Origin: Teichococcus oryzae
Lineage (GTDB): Bacteria; Pseudomonadota; Alphaproteobacteria; Acetobacterales; Acetobacteraceae
Length of the DNA: 64,000 nt
NCBI RefSeq assembly: GCF_008386565.1
Contig: NZ_VUKA01000002.1
Coordinates: forward strand, 1-64,000
Reading direction: 5' to 3'
The notes below the pieces were generated by a model that was not told the origin of the DNA, did no database searches, and saw nothing but the letters and a program-made list of their open reading frames with translations. Positions 25,562 to 36,020 of this stretch are shown here, one piece after another. Both the position numbers and the translations under genes were made by a program. Position 1 is the stretch's first letter; each line of letters opens with the position of its first letter.

Positions 25562-27703
25562 TCAGAGTTCCGGCAGCGCCGTCGCATGGTGGAAATGCCG
25601 CGCCTCCAGCAGCGCCAGCCTTTCCTCCTCCCGTTCCATCGCCGCGAAGGCGAAGCCCTCCACCCCGATGCCCACCGGCCTGCCGGCCGGGTCCGGCCAT
25701 GCTTCCTGGCAATGCAGGTCGATGCGGAGATCGGCACCGCCCGCCGGAACGGCCAGCGCCACGGCGAGCCGCGCGCCCGCTTCCACCCGCACCTGCACCG
25801 GCGGCACCGGCGCCCCCCCATCCCGCATCACATGCAGTTCCACCTCCTGCGGCTGGGCGGGGCCGCGCAGATCCAGCTCCAGCCGCAACGCCCCGCCATG
25901 CCCGGCATCCAGCGGCAGATGCAGCGTGGCGGCGCCCGGCCGCGTCCAGGCCCCCCAATCCTCCAGCGGATACCAGCCCTCGCCTTCCCGCACCGCTTCC
26001 GCCACCGCCATGGCCAGGTTGGGCCGCGCGGCGGCCATGCGCCGCAGGGGGTGGCGGCGGGCGGCGGCCAGGGGCAGGCGCGGCAATGTTCCGCCGCTCA
26101 GCTCCGCCAGCCGCGCGGCCTCGGCCAGCAGCTGCGCCGCCACCACCCCCCAGGGGCGCAGCGGCACGGCGGCGGCGCGCGCCTGCTCGGCCGCGCGGAA
26201 GGCGGGGTCGGTGATCATGCGGCCCAGCAGCTCCACCAGCTCCGGCTCGTTGCCGGGGGTGAAGAAGGTGGCGCCGCCCTGGCCGGATTCCACCAGCGCG
26301 GAATGTGCCGGCACCACCACGGCGCGGCCGGCGGCGAGGCTTTCCGTCACCGGCAGGCCCCACCCCTCATGCAGGCTGTTATAGATGGTGAACAGGCTGC
26401 GCCGGTACAGCGCCGCCAGCACCGGATCGGACACGTCGTGCAGCAGCCGCACCCGGGCGCGCAGCTCCGGCGAATGCTCCAGCAGCGAAAGCGCCGGCTC
26501 GGCCCGCCAGCCCGGCTTGCCGACGCAGGCCAGCAGCGGCATGGCGCGCGCGCCCAGGCGGCGCAGCAGCGCCAGCCAGGCGCTGAACACCATCCGGTGG
26601 TCCTTGCGCCCTTCCATGGTGGCGACAAACAAAACAAAGGGCACGTCGCCGCGCAGCAGCGGATGATCGGCGGGCTGGTGCGGCGGCGGCTCGGCCGGGG
26701 CCGCGTCCATCCGCACCACCGCCGCGCGCGGCACGGGCAGCTCGGGCAGCAGGGCGCGGTGCAGGCGGCGCAGGTCGTCCCGCGTGGAACGCGACACCGT
26801 CAGCACCCCATCCGCATGCAGGGCGAGATTGGCGAACCACCGCGAATAACCGCTGACCGTGCCTTCCTGGCAGTATTCCGGCATCATCAGCGGCACGCAG
26901 TCATGCACCAGCGGCACCTGGCGCAGCCCGTCCCGCAGCCTCGCCGCGCGCAGGGTGCCGAGATGGCCCGGAACGCCCCAGGTGCCGCCGAGCGGCACCA
27001 GCACGGCGCCCGGATCGAAGCGCAGCGGCGGCGGCCGTTCCAGCAGCACCTCCAGCAGGCCTGTCGCTTCCCGCCAGGAAGGATCGTCGGTTTCGGTGCC
27101 GGTGGACATCAGATGCGCGATCCGGTGGAACAGCGCCGCCGGCAGGTCGCGCAGCCCGCCCGTCCACAAGGCGCACAGCCGCGGCGGGCTGGGCCCGGCC
27201 AGGGCGCCGGCGGCGATGCCGATCTGCACCCGCTGGATGCCGCTCGGCGCCCGGTATCCTTCCCGGATCCACCGCGTCAGGTCGGTCAGGTCCAGCACCA
27301 TCCCGCCCGCGCGGGGGGCGGCGCGGTCGGGGCGGTCCGCCACCAGGGCGACCCATTCGGCCCAGGGCGCCGTGCCCCCGGGGTCCAGCGCCACCGCGGC
27401 GGCATAGGCGGCGCGGGCATGGTCCCGCTGGCCCAGGAGCTTCTCGGCATGGCCGATCTGGAGGGGGATGTCGGCGTCAAGCGGGCGGGCGCGCCAGGCG
27501 GCATGGTACAGGCCAAGCGCCTGCCGCACCTCGCCCAGCTCCTTCAGGCAATGCGCCTGCTGCACCTGCATGCCGACATCGTCGGGCCGCAGCCGCAGAA
27601 AGGCCGCATAAGCCGCCGCCGCCGCCTGCCATTGTCCCCGGTCCCGCAGGCTGTCGGCCTCGCGCCGCAGCGCCTCTGCGTCCGGCCCCGCTTCCCCGCT
27701 CAT
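25562..27703 (-). CDS. Large GT4-type glycosyltransferase with N-terminal TPR-like region
   Basis: Probably assembles the surface polymer exported by the neighbouring system. The ATG at 27703 has GGTGGAGC about 8 nt upstream and is preferred over the GTG at 27739; product 713 aa. The N-terminal ~110 residues look like TPR repeats (FLRLRPDDVGMQVQQAHCLK, LGEVRQALGLYHAAWRARP). The glycosyltransferase core runs from about 140 to 575 with the nucleotide-sugar E-x7-E pattern (SLHEGWGLPVTESLAAG). The last ~130 residues are β-rich with no clear family. It converges on kpsD and diverges from another GT4 gene. Donor and acceptor unknown. Confidence 0.85.
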   Translation of the reverse strand: MSGEAGPDAEALRREADSLRDRGQWQAAAAAYAAFLRLRPDDVGMQVQQAHCLKELGEVRQALGLYHAAWRARPLDADIPLQIGHAEKLLGQRDHARAAYAAAVALDPGGTAPWAEWVALVADRPDRAAPRAGGMVLDLTDLTRWIREGYRAPSGIQRVQIGIAAGALAGPSPPRLCALWTGGLRDLPAALFHRIAHLMSTGTETDDPSWREATGLLEVLLERPPPLRFDPGAVLVPLGGTWGVPGHLGTLRAARLRDGLRQVPLVHDCVPLMMPEYCQEGTVSGYSRWFANLALHADGVLTVSRSTRDDLRRLHRALLPELPVPRAAVVRMDAAPAEPPPHQPADHPLLRGDVPFVLFVATMEGRKDHRMVFSAWLALLRRLGARAMPLLACVGKPGWRAEPALSLLEHSPELRARVRLLHDVSDPVLAALYRRSLFTIYNSLHEGWGLPVTESLAAGRAVVVPAHSALVESGQGGATFFTPGNEPELVELLGRMITDPAFRAAEQARAAAVPLRPWGVVAAQLLAEAARLAELSGGTLPRLPLAAARRHPLRRMAAARPNLAMAVAEAVREGEGWYPLEDWGAWTRPGAATLHLPLDAGHGGALRLELDLRGPAQPQEVELHVMRDGGAPVPPVQVRVEAGARLAVALAVPAGGADLRIDLHCQEAWPDPAGRPVGIGVEGFAFAAMEREEERLALLEARHFHHATALPEL

Positions 27704-27815
27704 GCCAAGCTCCACCTTTGCGATCCGCCCATCCTTCACGGCGAAGCATGAAGGAGGTCAAGGAGTAGCGGCGATTCGGCTTCGCCTGAAGGGCGCATTC
27801 GGATAGGCTTCATCC

Positions 27816-29186
27816 ATGCGTCCGCGAATCTATATCGATGGCTACAACCTTGCTCTCGACCAGGGCACGGGCGTTGCCACCTATGCCAGGAACCTCAGCT
27901 TCCGGCTGGGTGCCATGGGGGCCGAGGTCGGCGTGCTGTACGGCACCCGCGCCAGCCCCAGCCGCAATCCACTGATCCGCGAGATCGCCTTCTTCGACAA
28001 TCGCGTGGGCGAAACGGGAACGATGCTGCGCTGGCTGCGCAATGTGCGGCGCACCGCGCTGGGCGCGTTCGGCGAATACGCGACCCGGGTGCCGATCACC
28101 GGCCAGGTGGTTTCCACCACCTTCGAGAACCGCCTGCCGCATTTCGACCATTTGTGGAACATCGAGAACGGCTTCACCCAGGCCGCCAACCATTTCAAGC
28201 TGTACAAGTCGCGCCTTTCGGTGCGCATCCCGCAGCCGCCGCAGATCATGCACTGGACCTATCCCATCGCCATGCACATGCCGGGGGTGAAGAACGTCTA
28301 CTGCCTGCACGACCTGGTGCCGCTGCGCCTGCCCTATACCACGCTGGACCACAAGCGGCGCTATTACCGGCTGAACAAGCTGATCGCGCAGAAGGCCGAC
28401 CACATCGTCACCGTCAGCGAGGCATCGCGGCGCGACATCATCAATCTGCTGGGCGCCGACCCGGACAAGGTCACCAACACCTACCAGTCGGTCGAGCTGC
28501 CGCGGAAATTTACCGACAAGCCGCTGGCCGAGGCGCGGGATGAGATCGCCGGCTCCTTCGGGCTGGGCTGGAAAGGCTACTTCCTGTTCTTCGGCGCCAT
28601 CGAGCCGAAGAAGAATGTCGGCCGCATGATCGAGGCCTTCCTGTCCTCCGGCTCCGACCTGCCGCTGGTGATCGTCGGCAAGCAGGCCTGGCAGAGCGAA
28701 GAGGAGCTGAAGCTCCTGTTCGACGACCATATCCGCTACCAGGTGCAGGAAGGCTCGGTCCTGCGCACCAAGCGCAAGATCATCCTGCTGGATTACGCGC
28801 CGTTCCGCCTGCTGGTGTCGCTGATCCGCGGCGCCAAGGCGGCGCTGTTCCCTTCCCTGTACGAAGGCTTCGGCCTGCCGGCGCTGGAGGCGATGAAGCT
28901 CGGCACGCCGGTGATGACCTCCAACACCTCCTCCCTGCCGGAAGTGGTGGGCGATGCGGCGATCACCGTCGATCCCTATGACGTGCGGGCGATGGTTGAT
29001 GCGATCCGGGCGCTCGACACCGATGCCGGGCTGCGCGCCCAGCTGGCCGAGGCCGGGCCGAAGCGCGCCGCCCTGTTCAGCGGCGAGAACTACGAGAAGC
29101 GGCTCGGCGAGGTGTATGCGCGGCTCGGCGTGCGCCTCGACCAGCCGGCGCCCGCCCCCCGGGAAGCGGCGCTGGCGGCGGAATGA
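27816..29186 (+). CDS. GT4-family glycosyltransferase
   Basis: A 456-aa GT-B enzyme. The N-terminal Rossmann half starts [20 protein letters not shown], with the Gly-rich loop [11 protein letters not shown], and includes [15 protein letters not shown] and [13 protein letters not shown]. The C-terminal half has [18 protein letters not shown] and the donor-binding EX7E segment [20 protein letters not shown]. No signal peptide; cytosolic or peripheral. It is divergent from the TPR-glycosyltransferase (about 110 bp between starts) and ends with an intrinsic terminator. Its place beside the export operon suggests capsule repeat synthesis; sugar specificity unknown. Confidence 0.88.
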   Translation: MRPRIYIDGYNLALDQGTGVATYARNLSFRLGAMGAEVGVLYGTRASPSRNPLIREIAFFDNRVGETGTMLRWLRNVRRTALGAFGEYATRVPITGQVVSTTFENRLPHFDHLWNIENGFTQAANHFKLYKSRLSVRIPQPPQIMHWTYPIAMHMPGVKNVYCLHDLVPLRLPYTTLDHKRRYYRLNKLIAQKADHIVTVSEASRRDIINLLGADPDKVTNTYQSVELPRKFTDKPLAEARDEIAGSFGLGWKGYFLFFGAIEPKKNVGRMIEAFLSSGSDLPLVIVGKQAWQSEEELKLLFDDHIRYQVQEGSVLRTKRKIILLDYAPFRLLVSLIRGAKAALFPSLYEGFGLPALEAMKLGTPVMTSNTSSLPEVVGDAAITVDPYDVRAMVDAIRALDTDAGLRAQLAEAGPKRAALFSGENYEKRLGEVYARLGVRLDQPAPAPREAALAAE

Positions 29187-29288
29187 GCCCCGGGCCAGTC
29201 GGCAGTTGATGGCGGGCGGCAGGCCGATTAACCTTGCCCCGCTCTGGCGGAGCTGAACGGGCCTCCACGCGATGCCCGGTACACTACT

Positions 29289-29311
29289 CGCCCCGAAAAC
29301 GGGGCGGTTTT
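29289..29311 (+). terminator. Intrinsic terminator after the GT4 gene
   Basis: CGCCCCG (29289-29295) pairs with CGGGGCG (29300-29306) around an AAAA loop, followed by GTTTT. It ends the glycosyltransferase transcript about 100 bp past its stop and 20 bp before the next start. Confidence 0.75.
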
Positions 29312-29333
29312 CCCCGGCAAGGGGGATGCATCC

Positions 29334-30020
29334 ATGACCGGCAGCACCACGCCTTCCGTCTTTCTGTCCGTCCAGGCGGCCTATGACCGCTGGGCCCCCG
29401 CCTATGACGAGGCCGACAATCCCATGGTCTTCGTCGCCCGGCATGCGCTGGGCGCCATGGCGCCGGCGCTGCGCGGCCGGTCGGTGGTGGAGTTCGGCTG
29501 CGGCACCGGGCAGAACCTGTCCTTGCTGCGCGCGTGGGGCGCCGGGCCGCTTTGCGGCTTCGACCTGTCGGCCGGCATGCTGGCGGCGGCGCGGGCACGC
29601 GACCCGTTGCTCCGGCTCTGGCGGCAGGACATGGCCCAGCCGGTTCCGCTGGCCGATGCCCGTGCCGATGCCGTGCTGTTCAGCCTGACCCTGGAACATG
29701 TCGCCGACCCGCGCCCGCCCCTGGCCGAGGCGCGGCGCCTGCTGCGCCCCGGCGGCCGCGTGCTGGTGCTGGAAATCCACCCCTGGCTCGCCCTGGCCGG
29801 CGTGGGCGCGCATTTCCAGGACGGGGAGCGGGAGGTGCGGATGCCCACCGTGGCGCATGACATCGCCGACTACCTGAACAGCTTCGCCGCCTGCGGCCTG
29901 CGCGTCGAGGCCTGCCGGGAATGGCGGCCCCGCGACCTGGACCAGCCGGTGCCGGCTCGGGTGATGAAGCGCGGGCCGGACATGCCAATCCTGATCGCCT
30001 TCACCGCTTCGGCCACCTAA
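29334..30020 (+). CDS. Class I SAM-dependent methyltransferase
   Basis: The 228-aa UbiE/BioC-like protein has motif I VVEFGCGTGQNLSLL at about residue 45. The post-I acidic region is CGFDLSAGMLAAARARD, motif II/III DAVLFSLTLEHVADPRP and LRPGGRVLVLEIHPW. N-terminal YDRWAPAYDEADNPM is also typical of BioC-type enzymes. A good AAGGGGG precedes the ATG. Substrate unknown; neither quinone nor biotin genes are nearby. Transcription starts between the upstream terminator and the ATG or by read-through. Confidence 0.85.
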   Translation: MTGSTTPSVFLSVQAAYDRWAPAYDEADNPMVFVARHALGAMAPALRGRSVVEFGCGTGQNLSLLRAWGAGPLCGFDLSAGMLAAARARDPLLRLWRQDMAQPVPLADARADAVLFSLTLEHVADPRPPLAEARRLLRPGGRVLVLEIHPWLALAGVGAHFQDGEREVRMPTVAHDIADYLNSFAACGLRVEACREWRPRDLDQPVPARVMKRGPDMPILIAFTASAT

Positions 30021-30094
30021 TCTGCAAAAAGAGCCAAGCTTGGGAACCGGCCGTGCGGCGCCGCGTTGGGCCCGGCGAAGGGGAGTGCCTGCCG

Positions 30095-31567
30095 ATGCCC
30101 GAACCCGCCCAGGAGCAAACCGCTTCCTCGCGCCCGGATGCCCTGCTGGAGCCAGGCCGGACCTGCTGGACCATGGCGCGCGCCGACCGCCTGGCGGTGA
30201 TCGTGGATGCCGCGGATTATTTCCTCGCCGCCAAATCCGCCATCCTGCAGGCCCGGCACAGCGTCATGCTGATCGGCTGGGATTTCGACGCCCGCATCGA
30301 GCTGGAGCCGGAGGAAAAGACGCTGGACGGCCCCAACCGCATTGGCCGCTTCCTCAACTGGATCGCGCGGGAACGGCCGGAACTGGAAATCCGCATCCTG
30401 AAATGGGATCTCGGCCTGCTGAAATCCCTGCTGCGCGGGGAAACGCCGTTCTTTCTGTTGAACTGGATGGGAAACAAGCAGATCCAGCTCCGGCTGGACG
30501 GCGCCCATCCGGCCGCCGCCGCGCACCACATGAAGCTGATGGTGGTGGATGACGCGCTGGCCTTTTGCGGTGGCATCGACATCACCATGGGCCGCTGGGA
30601 CCGGCGCGAGCACCGCGAGAACTGCCCCGGGCGGCATTCCCCGCGCGGCAAGAAGCTCGGCCCCTGGCACGACGCCACCACCTGCGCCACCGGCCCCCTG
30701 GCGCGGCAACTGGGAGAGCTGGCCCGCCGCCGTTGGCACCGCGCCACCGGCGAAACGCTGGAACCGCCGCCGCCCGTGCCCCCGCCCTGGCCAGAAGGCG
30801 TGACGCCGGACTTCCATGGCATCCCCGTGGGCATCGCCCGCACCATCGGCGAGCATGGCGACGTTCCGCAGGTCTGCGAGATCGAGGCGCTGACCTTCCG
30901 CGCCATCGCCGCCGCCCGCCGCACCCTCTATATCGAGAGCCAGTATTTCGCCTCCCGCAAGGTGGCGGAAGCCATCGCCGCGCGCCTGCGGGAGCCGGAC
31001 GGGCCGGAGGTGGTGGTGATCAATCCCGACACCGCCGATGGATGGCTGGAAGCCAAGGCGATGGATTCCGCCCGCACGCGGCTGCTCAGCCTGGTCCGCA
31101 AGGCCGACCGGCATGGCCGCTTCCGCATCTTCCACCCGGTGAACGAGGCCGGCCACGCGATCTATGTCCATGCCAAGGTGATGGTGGTGGATGACGCGCT
31201 GCTGAAGATCGGCTCGGCCAACCTCAACAACCGCTCCATGGGCTACGACACCGAATGCGACCTGGTGATCGAGGCGGCCGCGGCGGACGACCCGGAGGCG
31301 GTGCGGGCCGGCATCCTGGCGCGCCGCGACGACCTGCTGGCCGAGCATCTGGGGCGGGACGCGGAGGAGGTGTCGCGCGCCATCGCCGCCGCCGGCGGCT
31401 CGGTGATCCGCGCGATCGAGGCGCTGAACACCCGGCCCAAGCACCTGGCGCCGCTACCGGCGCGGGAGCTTTCCGCCGATGAGGAAGTCATCGCCGAATC
31501 CGACCTAGTCGATCCCGAGCGGCCCAGCAGCCTGTGGCGGCAGATCCGCTCGGTGGTGAACGCCTGA
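30095..31567 (+). CDS. Phospholipase D-family enzyme (two HKD motifs)
   Basis: Acts on phosphodiester bonds through paired HxKx4D motifs. The first is HHMKLMVVDD in the N-terminal half, the second YVHAKVMVVDDALLKIGSAN in the C-terminal half. 490 aa from ATG 30095, which has AAGGGGAG 9 nt upstream; the longer in-frame extension is rejected. There are no N-terminal membrane helices, which separates it from cardiolipin synthase ClsA. It opens with ADRLAVIVDAADYFLAA and LIGWDFDARIEL, as in the PLD-like proteins often found near DedA family genes. The second motif is followed by NLNNRSMGYDTECD, strongly conserved in phospholipases D. Confidence 0.88.
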   Translation: MPEPAQEQTASSRPDALLEPGRTCWTMARADRLAVIVDAADYFLAAKSAILQARHSVMLIGWDFDARIELEPEEKTLDGPNRIGRFLNWIARERPELEIRILKWDLGLLKSLLRGETPFFLLNWMGNKQIQLRLDGAHPAAAAHHMKLMVVDDALAFCGGIDITMGRWDRREHRENCPGRHSPRGKKLGPWHDATTCATGPLARQLGELARRRWHRATGETLEPPPPVPPPWPEGVTPDFHGIPVGIARTIGEHGDVPQVCEIEALTFRAIAAARRTLYIESQYFASRKVAEAIAARLREPDGPEVVVINPDTADGWLEAKAMDSARTRLLSLVRKADRHGRFRIFHPVNEAGHAIYVHAKVMVVDDALLKIGSANLNNRSMGYDTECDLVIEAAAADDPEAVRAGILARRDDLLAEHLGRDAEEVSRAIAAAGGSVIRAIEALNTRPKHLAPLPARELSADEEVIAESDLVDPERPSSLWRQIRSVVNA

Positions 31568-31597
31568 AGGCCGGCGGGCCGCAGGCATCACGCCGCC

Positions 31598-32181
31598 TCA
31601 GGCGGCGGCATCCCGGCCCGCGCGCAGGCAAAGCAGCCGCGCGGCGCCATGCGCGCGTTCCGCCAGCAGCTCGGCCCCTGGCAGCTCCAGGCCTTCCCCC
31701 GCGCCGATCTCGGCGCAGATCAGCGCGCCCGGCGCGATCCAGCCCGCATGGGCCAGCGCCGCCACCGCCCTCGGCACCAGGTCCTGGGCATAGGGCGGGT
31801 CGAGGAACACCAGCTCGCAGGGCGCCGGCGCCCGGGGCGGGCGGGTGGCGTCGCCGGGCAGGATGCGGGCGCGCTCCTCCTCGCGGCAGGCGATGATGTT
31901 GGCGCGCAGCACGCCCAGGGCGACGCGGTCGCGCTCGATGAAGCAGGCATGGGCGGCGCCGCGCGACAGCGCCTCCAGCCCCAGCGCGCCGGTTCCCGCA
32001 AAGGCATCCAGCACCTCCGCCCCTTCGATGCGGGCGCGGCCGGCCCAGGGCGCGTGCCACAGCATGTCGAACAATGCCTGCCGCACGCGGTCGGCCGTGG
32101 GGCGGGTGGCCGCGCCCCGCTTGTTTTCCTGGGGCGGGGCTTCCAGCTTCCGGCCCCGGTTGCGGCCGGCGATGATGCGCA

Positions 32182-32182
<1 letters not shown>
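31598..32182 (-). CDS. rsmD: 16S rRNA (guanine966-N2)-methyltransferase RsmD
   Basis: Methylates G966 of 16S rRNA in the assembled small subunit. The 194-aa protein begins MRIIAGRNRGRKLEAP. It has the conserved TRPTADRVRQALFDML, motif I VLDAFAGTGALGLEALSRGA and the catalytic DPPY in LVFLDPPYAQD. Start overlaps the rluB stop by one base (TGATG), so the pair is translationally coupled. Length matches the family. Confidence 0.95.
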
Positions 32183-33172
<990 letters not shown>

Positions 33173-33180
<8 letters not shown>

Positions 33181-33889
33181 GGCAGGCCACCACGAACCCG
33201 TCGAGGATGCGCTGGTCGGCCCGGTCCACCGCGTATTCCGGGTGCCACTGGACGCCCAGGGCGAAGCGGTGCCGGATCGATTCGATGCCCTCGATGATGC
33301 CATCCGGCGCCACGGCGTTGACAACGGCGTCCGGCCCCGGCGTCGCCACCGCCTGATGGTGCGCCGAGTTCACCGCCATCCGCGTGCCGCCCACGATGCT
33401 GGCCAGCAGCGTGCCGCCCGTGATGGCGACCTCGTGCCCCGGCTCGGTGCGCGGGTTGGGCTGCTCATGCGCCAGCGCGTCGGGCACGCTGTCGGGGATG
33501 TGCTGGATCAGCGTGCCGCCCAGCGCCACCGCCAGCAATTGCTCGCCGCCGCAGATGCCCAGGATCGGCATGTTGCGGGCCAGGGCGCCGCGCACCATGG
33601 CCAGCTCGAAGGCGGTGCGGCCTTCCTTCAGCGCCACCGTCGGGTGCGCCGGCCCGCCGCCGTAAAGCGAGGGATCGACATCGAAGGCCCCGCCGGTGAC
33701 CAGCAGCCCGTCGATCCGGTCGAGATAGGCCTCGGCCAGTTCCGGCTGGTGCGGCAGGGCGATGGGCAGGCCGCCCGCCTCCGCGACGCTGGAGAAGTAG
33801 TTCTGGCGGAGGGCGTACCAGGGCAGCTTGGAATAGCCGCCGGGCTGTTCCGCATCCAGGGTCAGGCCGATCAGGGGAAGCTTGCGCAT
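33173..33889 (-). CDS. Class I glutamine amidotransferase-like peptidase C26 (γ-Glu-GABA hydrolase family)
   Basis: A 238-aa PuuD-like hydrolase of γ-glutamyl bonds. The nucleophile Cys is in ILGICGGEQLLAVALGG, the His in GVQWHPEYAVD. N-terminal PLIGLTLDAEQPGGY and GLLVTGGAFDVDPSLYGG are characteristic of the family. ATG 33889 is chosen because upstream in-frame sequence is antisense of the SDR gene. It overlaps rluB by 8 bp and is divergent from the SDR gene. Its substrate could be γ-glutamyl-GABA or another γ-glutamyl amide; no Puu pathway genes are visible. Confidence 0.9.
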
Positions 33890-33953
33890 GGCTCCGGTTG
33901 CTAGCCTCGCGGCGCGATGACCACAATGCATTTCCCAAGGAACGGAGGCGGCA

Positions 33954-34715
33954 ATGCAGCTCAAGGGCAGGCGCGTGGTGGTGATGGGTGGCAGCCGGGG
34001 GATCGGGCGCGCCATCGCGCTCGGCTTCGCGCGGGAAGGCGCGGCGGTGGCCGCCTGCGCCCGCGGCGCCGCCGGGCTGGAAGCGCTGCGGGGCGAGATC
34101 GGGTCCCTCGATGTGCCGGCCTTCACCGCGCCCTGCGACCTGGCGCAGGCCGAACAGATCGCCGCCTTCATTCCCGCCGCCGCCGCCGCGCTGGGCGGCA
34201 TCGACGTGCTGGTGAACAACGCCTCCGGCTTCGGCTCCACCGATGACGAGGCGGGCTGGGCCGCCTCCTTCAACGTGGACATGATGGCGACGGTGCGCGC
34301 CTCCCAGGCGGCGCTGCCCTTCCTGGAGCAGTCCGGCGCCCGGGAAGGGGGTGCCGCCATCGTCAACCTGTCCTCGATCTCGGCGCTCAGGGCCAGCGCC
34401 CGCAGCGCCCCCTATGGCGCGATCAAGGCGGCGATCGACCATTACACCGGCAGCCAGGCCAAGATGTATGCCAGCCGCGGCATCCGGGTGAACGCGGTGG
34501 CGCCGGGCTCCATCGAGTTCCCCGGCGGCGCCTGGGAGAAGCGGCGGCTGGAAGGCGCGCCGCTCTATGAATCGATCCGCTCGCAGATCCCCGCCGGCCG
34601 GCTCGGCCATCCGGAGGAGGTGGCCGATGTGGTGCTGTTCCTGGCCTCCCACCGCGCCCGCTGGGTGACGGGGCAGAGCATCGTGGTGGATGGCGGCCAG
34701 CTGATCGGCCCCTGA
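33954..34715 (+). CDS. SDR-family oxidoreductase
   Basis: The 253-aa protein has the NAD(P) motif VVMGGSRGIGRAIALG (GGSRGIG replaces the usual TGxxxGIG). It also has the NNAS motif (VLVNNASGFG), catalytic Ser in VNLSSISAL, YxxxK in APYGAIKAAI, and the C-terminal WVTGQSIVVDGGQLIGP. It is classical type, tetramer expected, close to 3-oxoacyl reductase-like SDRs. RBS AAGGAACGGAGG precedes the ATG. Its stop overlaps the tadA ATG by one base. Substrate not determinable. Confidence 0.9.
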   Translation: MQLKGRRVVVMGGSRGIGRAIALGFAREGAAVAACARGAAGLEALRGEIGSLDVPAFTAPCDLAQAEQIAAFIPAAAAALGGIDVLVNNASGFGSTDDEAGWAASFNVDMMATVRASQAALPFLEQSGAREGGAAIVNLSSISALRASARSAPYGAIKAAIDHYTGSQAKMYASRGIRVNAVAPGSIEFPGGAWEKRRLEGAPLYESIRSQIPAGRLGHPEEVADVVLFLASHRARWVTGQSIVVDGGQLIGP

Positions 34716-35209
34716 TGAGAATGCCGCCGGACCAGGGGCGGGACCAGAGGCGGGGGCCGGCGCCGATCGAGCTGGCGCTGGCCGAGGCGCGGGACGCCGC
34801 CGCGCGCGGCGAGGTGCCGGTGGGCGCGGTGGTCACCGCCCCCGACGGCACCGTGCTGGGCCGCGCCGGTAACCGGGTGGAGGCGGATCACGATCCCTCC
34901 GCCCATGCCGAGATCCTGGCGCTGCGCCAGGCCGCCCGGCTGCGCGGCTCGCCCCGCCTGCCCGATTGCACCCTGACCGTGACGCTGGAGCCCTGCCCGA
35001 TGTGCGCCCAGGCCGCCAGCTTCTTCCGGGTGCGGCGCGTCTGCTTCGGCGCCTATGACCCCAAGGGCGGCGGGGTGGAGCATGGCGCGCGCATCTTCGC
35101 CGCCCCCTCCTGCCACCACGCGCCGGAGGTGATCGGCGGGCTGCGGGAAGCTGAATGCGGCGCCCTGCTGCGTGACTTCTTCGGGGCGCTGCGGCAGGGC
35201 CAGGAATGA
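34715..35209 (+). CDS. tadA: tRNA adenosine(34) deaminase TadA
   Basis: Makes inosine at the wobble base of tRNA-Arg(ACG). Zn-binding CDA signature: HAE in PSAHAEILALRQAA (the Glu is the proton shuttle) and PCPMCAQA. The C-terminal FGAYDPKGGGVEHGARIF and the 164-aa size fit TadA; the first ~20 residues (Arg/Pro-rich) are extra. TGATG overlap with the SDR gene couples translation. tadA next to rluB-rsmD is common in alphaproteobacteria; here an SDR and a C26 peptidase gene lie between. Confidence 0.92.
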   Translation: MRMPPDQGRDQRRGPAPIELALAEARDAAARGEVPVGAVVTAPDGTVLGRAGNRVEADHDPSAHAEILALRQAARLRGSPRLPDCTLTVTLEPCPMCAQAASFFRVRRVCFGAYDPKGGGVEHGARIFAAPSCHHAPEVIGGLREAECGALLRDFFGALRQGQE

Positions 35210-35294
35210 GAGCGGCGGCAGCCGCAACGGGTGGAGGAGGGCCGGACATCCAGCCCGGACCGCATGGATTTCACGGCACTGACGGAATGGCCCC

Positions 35295-35870
35295 ATGAAC
35301 GAAACGCCCGCCCCGGCCCTGCGCGAACGGCTTCTGGGCGCCCCGCTGCCCCCTGTCCTCCTGGCTGCGACCCATGGCGCGCCGGTGGACCTCTCGGCCC
35401 TGGCCGCGCCACGCACCGTCATCTACTGCTATCCCCGGACCAGCGAGCCGGGAAAGCCCGCGCCCACGGGCTGGGACGCGATCCCCGGCGCGCGTGGCTG
35501 CACCCCGCAGGCCTGCGCCTTCCGCGACCATCACCACGAGCTGGCGGAATTGCGGGCCAGGGTCTTCGGGTTGAGCACCCAGCCCACATCCTATCAGCAG
35601 GAGATGGCCACGCGCCTGCGCCTGCCCTTCCCGGTGCTGAGCGATGAGCACTTCGCCTTCACGGATGCGCTCGGGCTTCCGACCTTCGAGGTGGACGGCA
35701 TGCGCCTGCTCGAACGCCTGACCCTGATCGCGCGCGGGGGCCGGATCGAGGAAGTGTTCCACCCCGTTCCCCAGCCGGGGCGGAACGCGGAGGATGTGGT
35801 GGACTGGCTCAGATCCCACCCCCTGGCGGGCCAGGGCCGGCCCCGGCCGGGCGAATCGCCCGATCGGTGA
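35295..35870 (+). CDS. bcp: Peroxiredoxin (BCP/AhpC-TSA type)
   Basis: Thiol peroxidase. The peroxidatic Cys C69 and a second Cys C74 are in RGCTPQACAFRD, the five-residue spacing of atypical two-Cys BCP proteins. The preceding segment IYCYPRTSEPG replaces the usual YFYPKDxTPG and is followed by an extra insertion (KPAPTGWDAIPGA) before the active Cys. 191 aa versus about 155 for E. coli BCP. Later FPVLSDEHFAFTDALGLPTF is the standard Prx region. No signal peptide. The electron donor is likely thioredoxin (family knowledge). Confidence 0.87.
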   Translation: MNETPAPALRERLLGAPLPPVLLAATHGAPVDLSALAAPRTVIYCYPRTSEPGKPAPTGWDAIPGARGCTPQACAFRDHHHELAELRARVFGLSTQPTSYQQEMATRLRLPFPVLSDEHFAFTDALGLPTFEVDGMRLLERLTLIARGGRIEEVFHPVPQPGRNAEDVVDWLRSHPLAGQGRPRPGESPDR

Positions 35871-36020
35871 GGATGCTCCCGTGAGCACCATGCCGGAGCG
35901 CCGCCCGTGCGCTGATGCCAACGGGAAACGCTCCAGGCCATGGCGCGGCCCGGAAGCGGGCCTGCTCCCCCTTTAGCCCGGCCCCTTGGCGCCGCGCCCA
36001 TCGCGGCGCAGCATGGCCGC

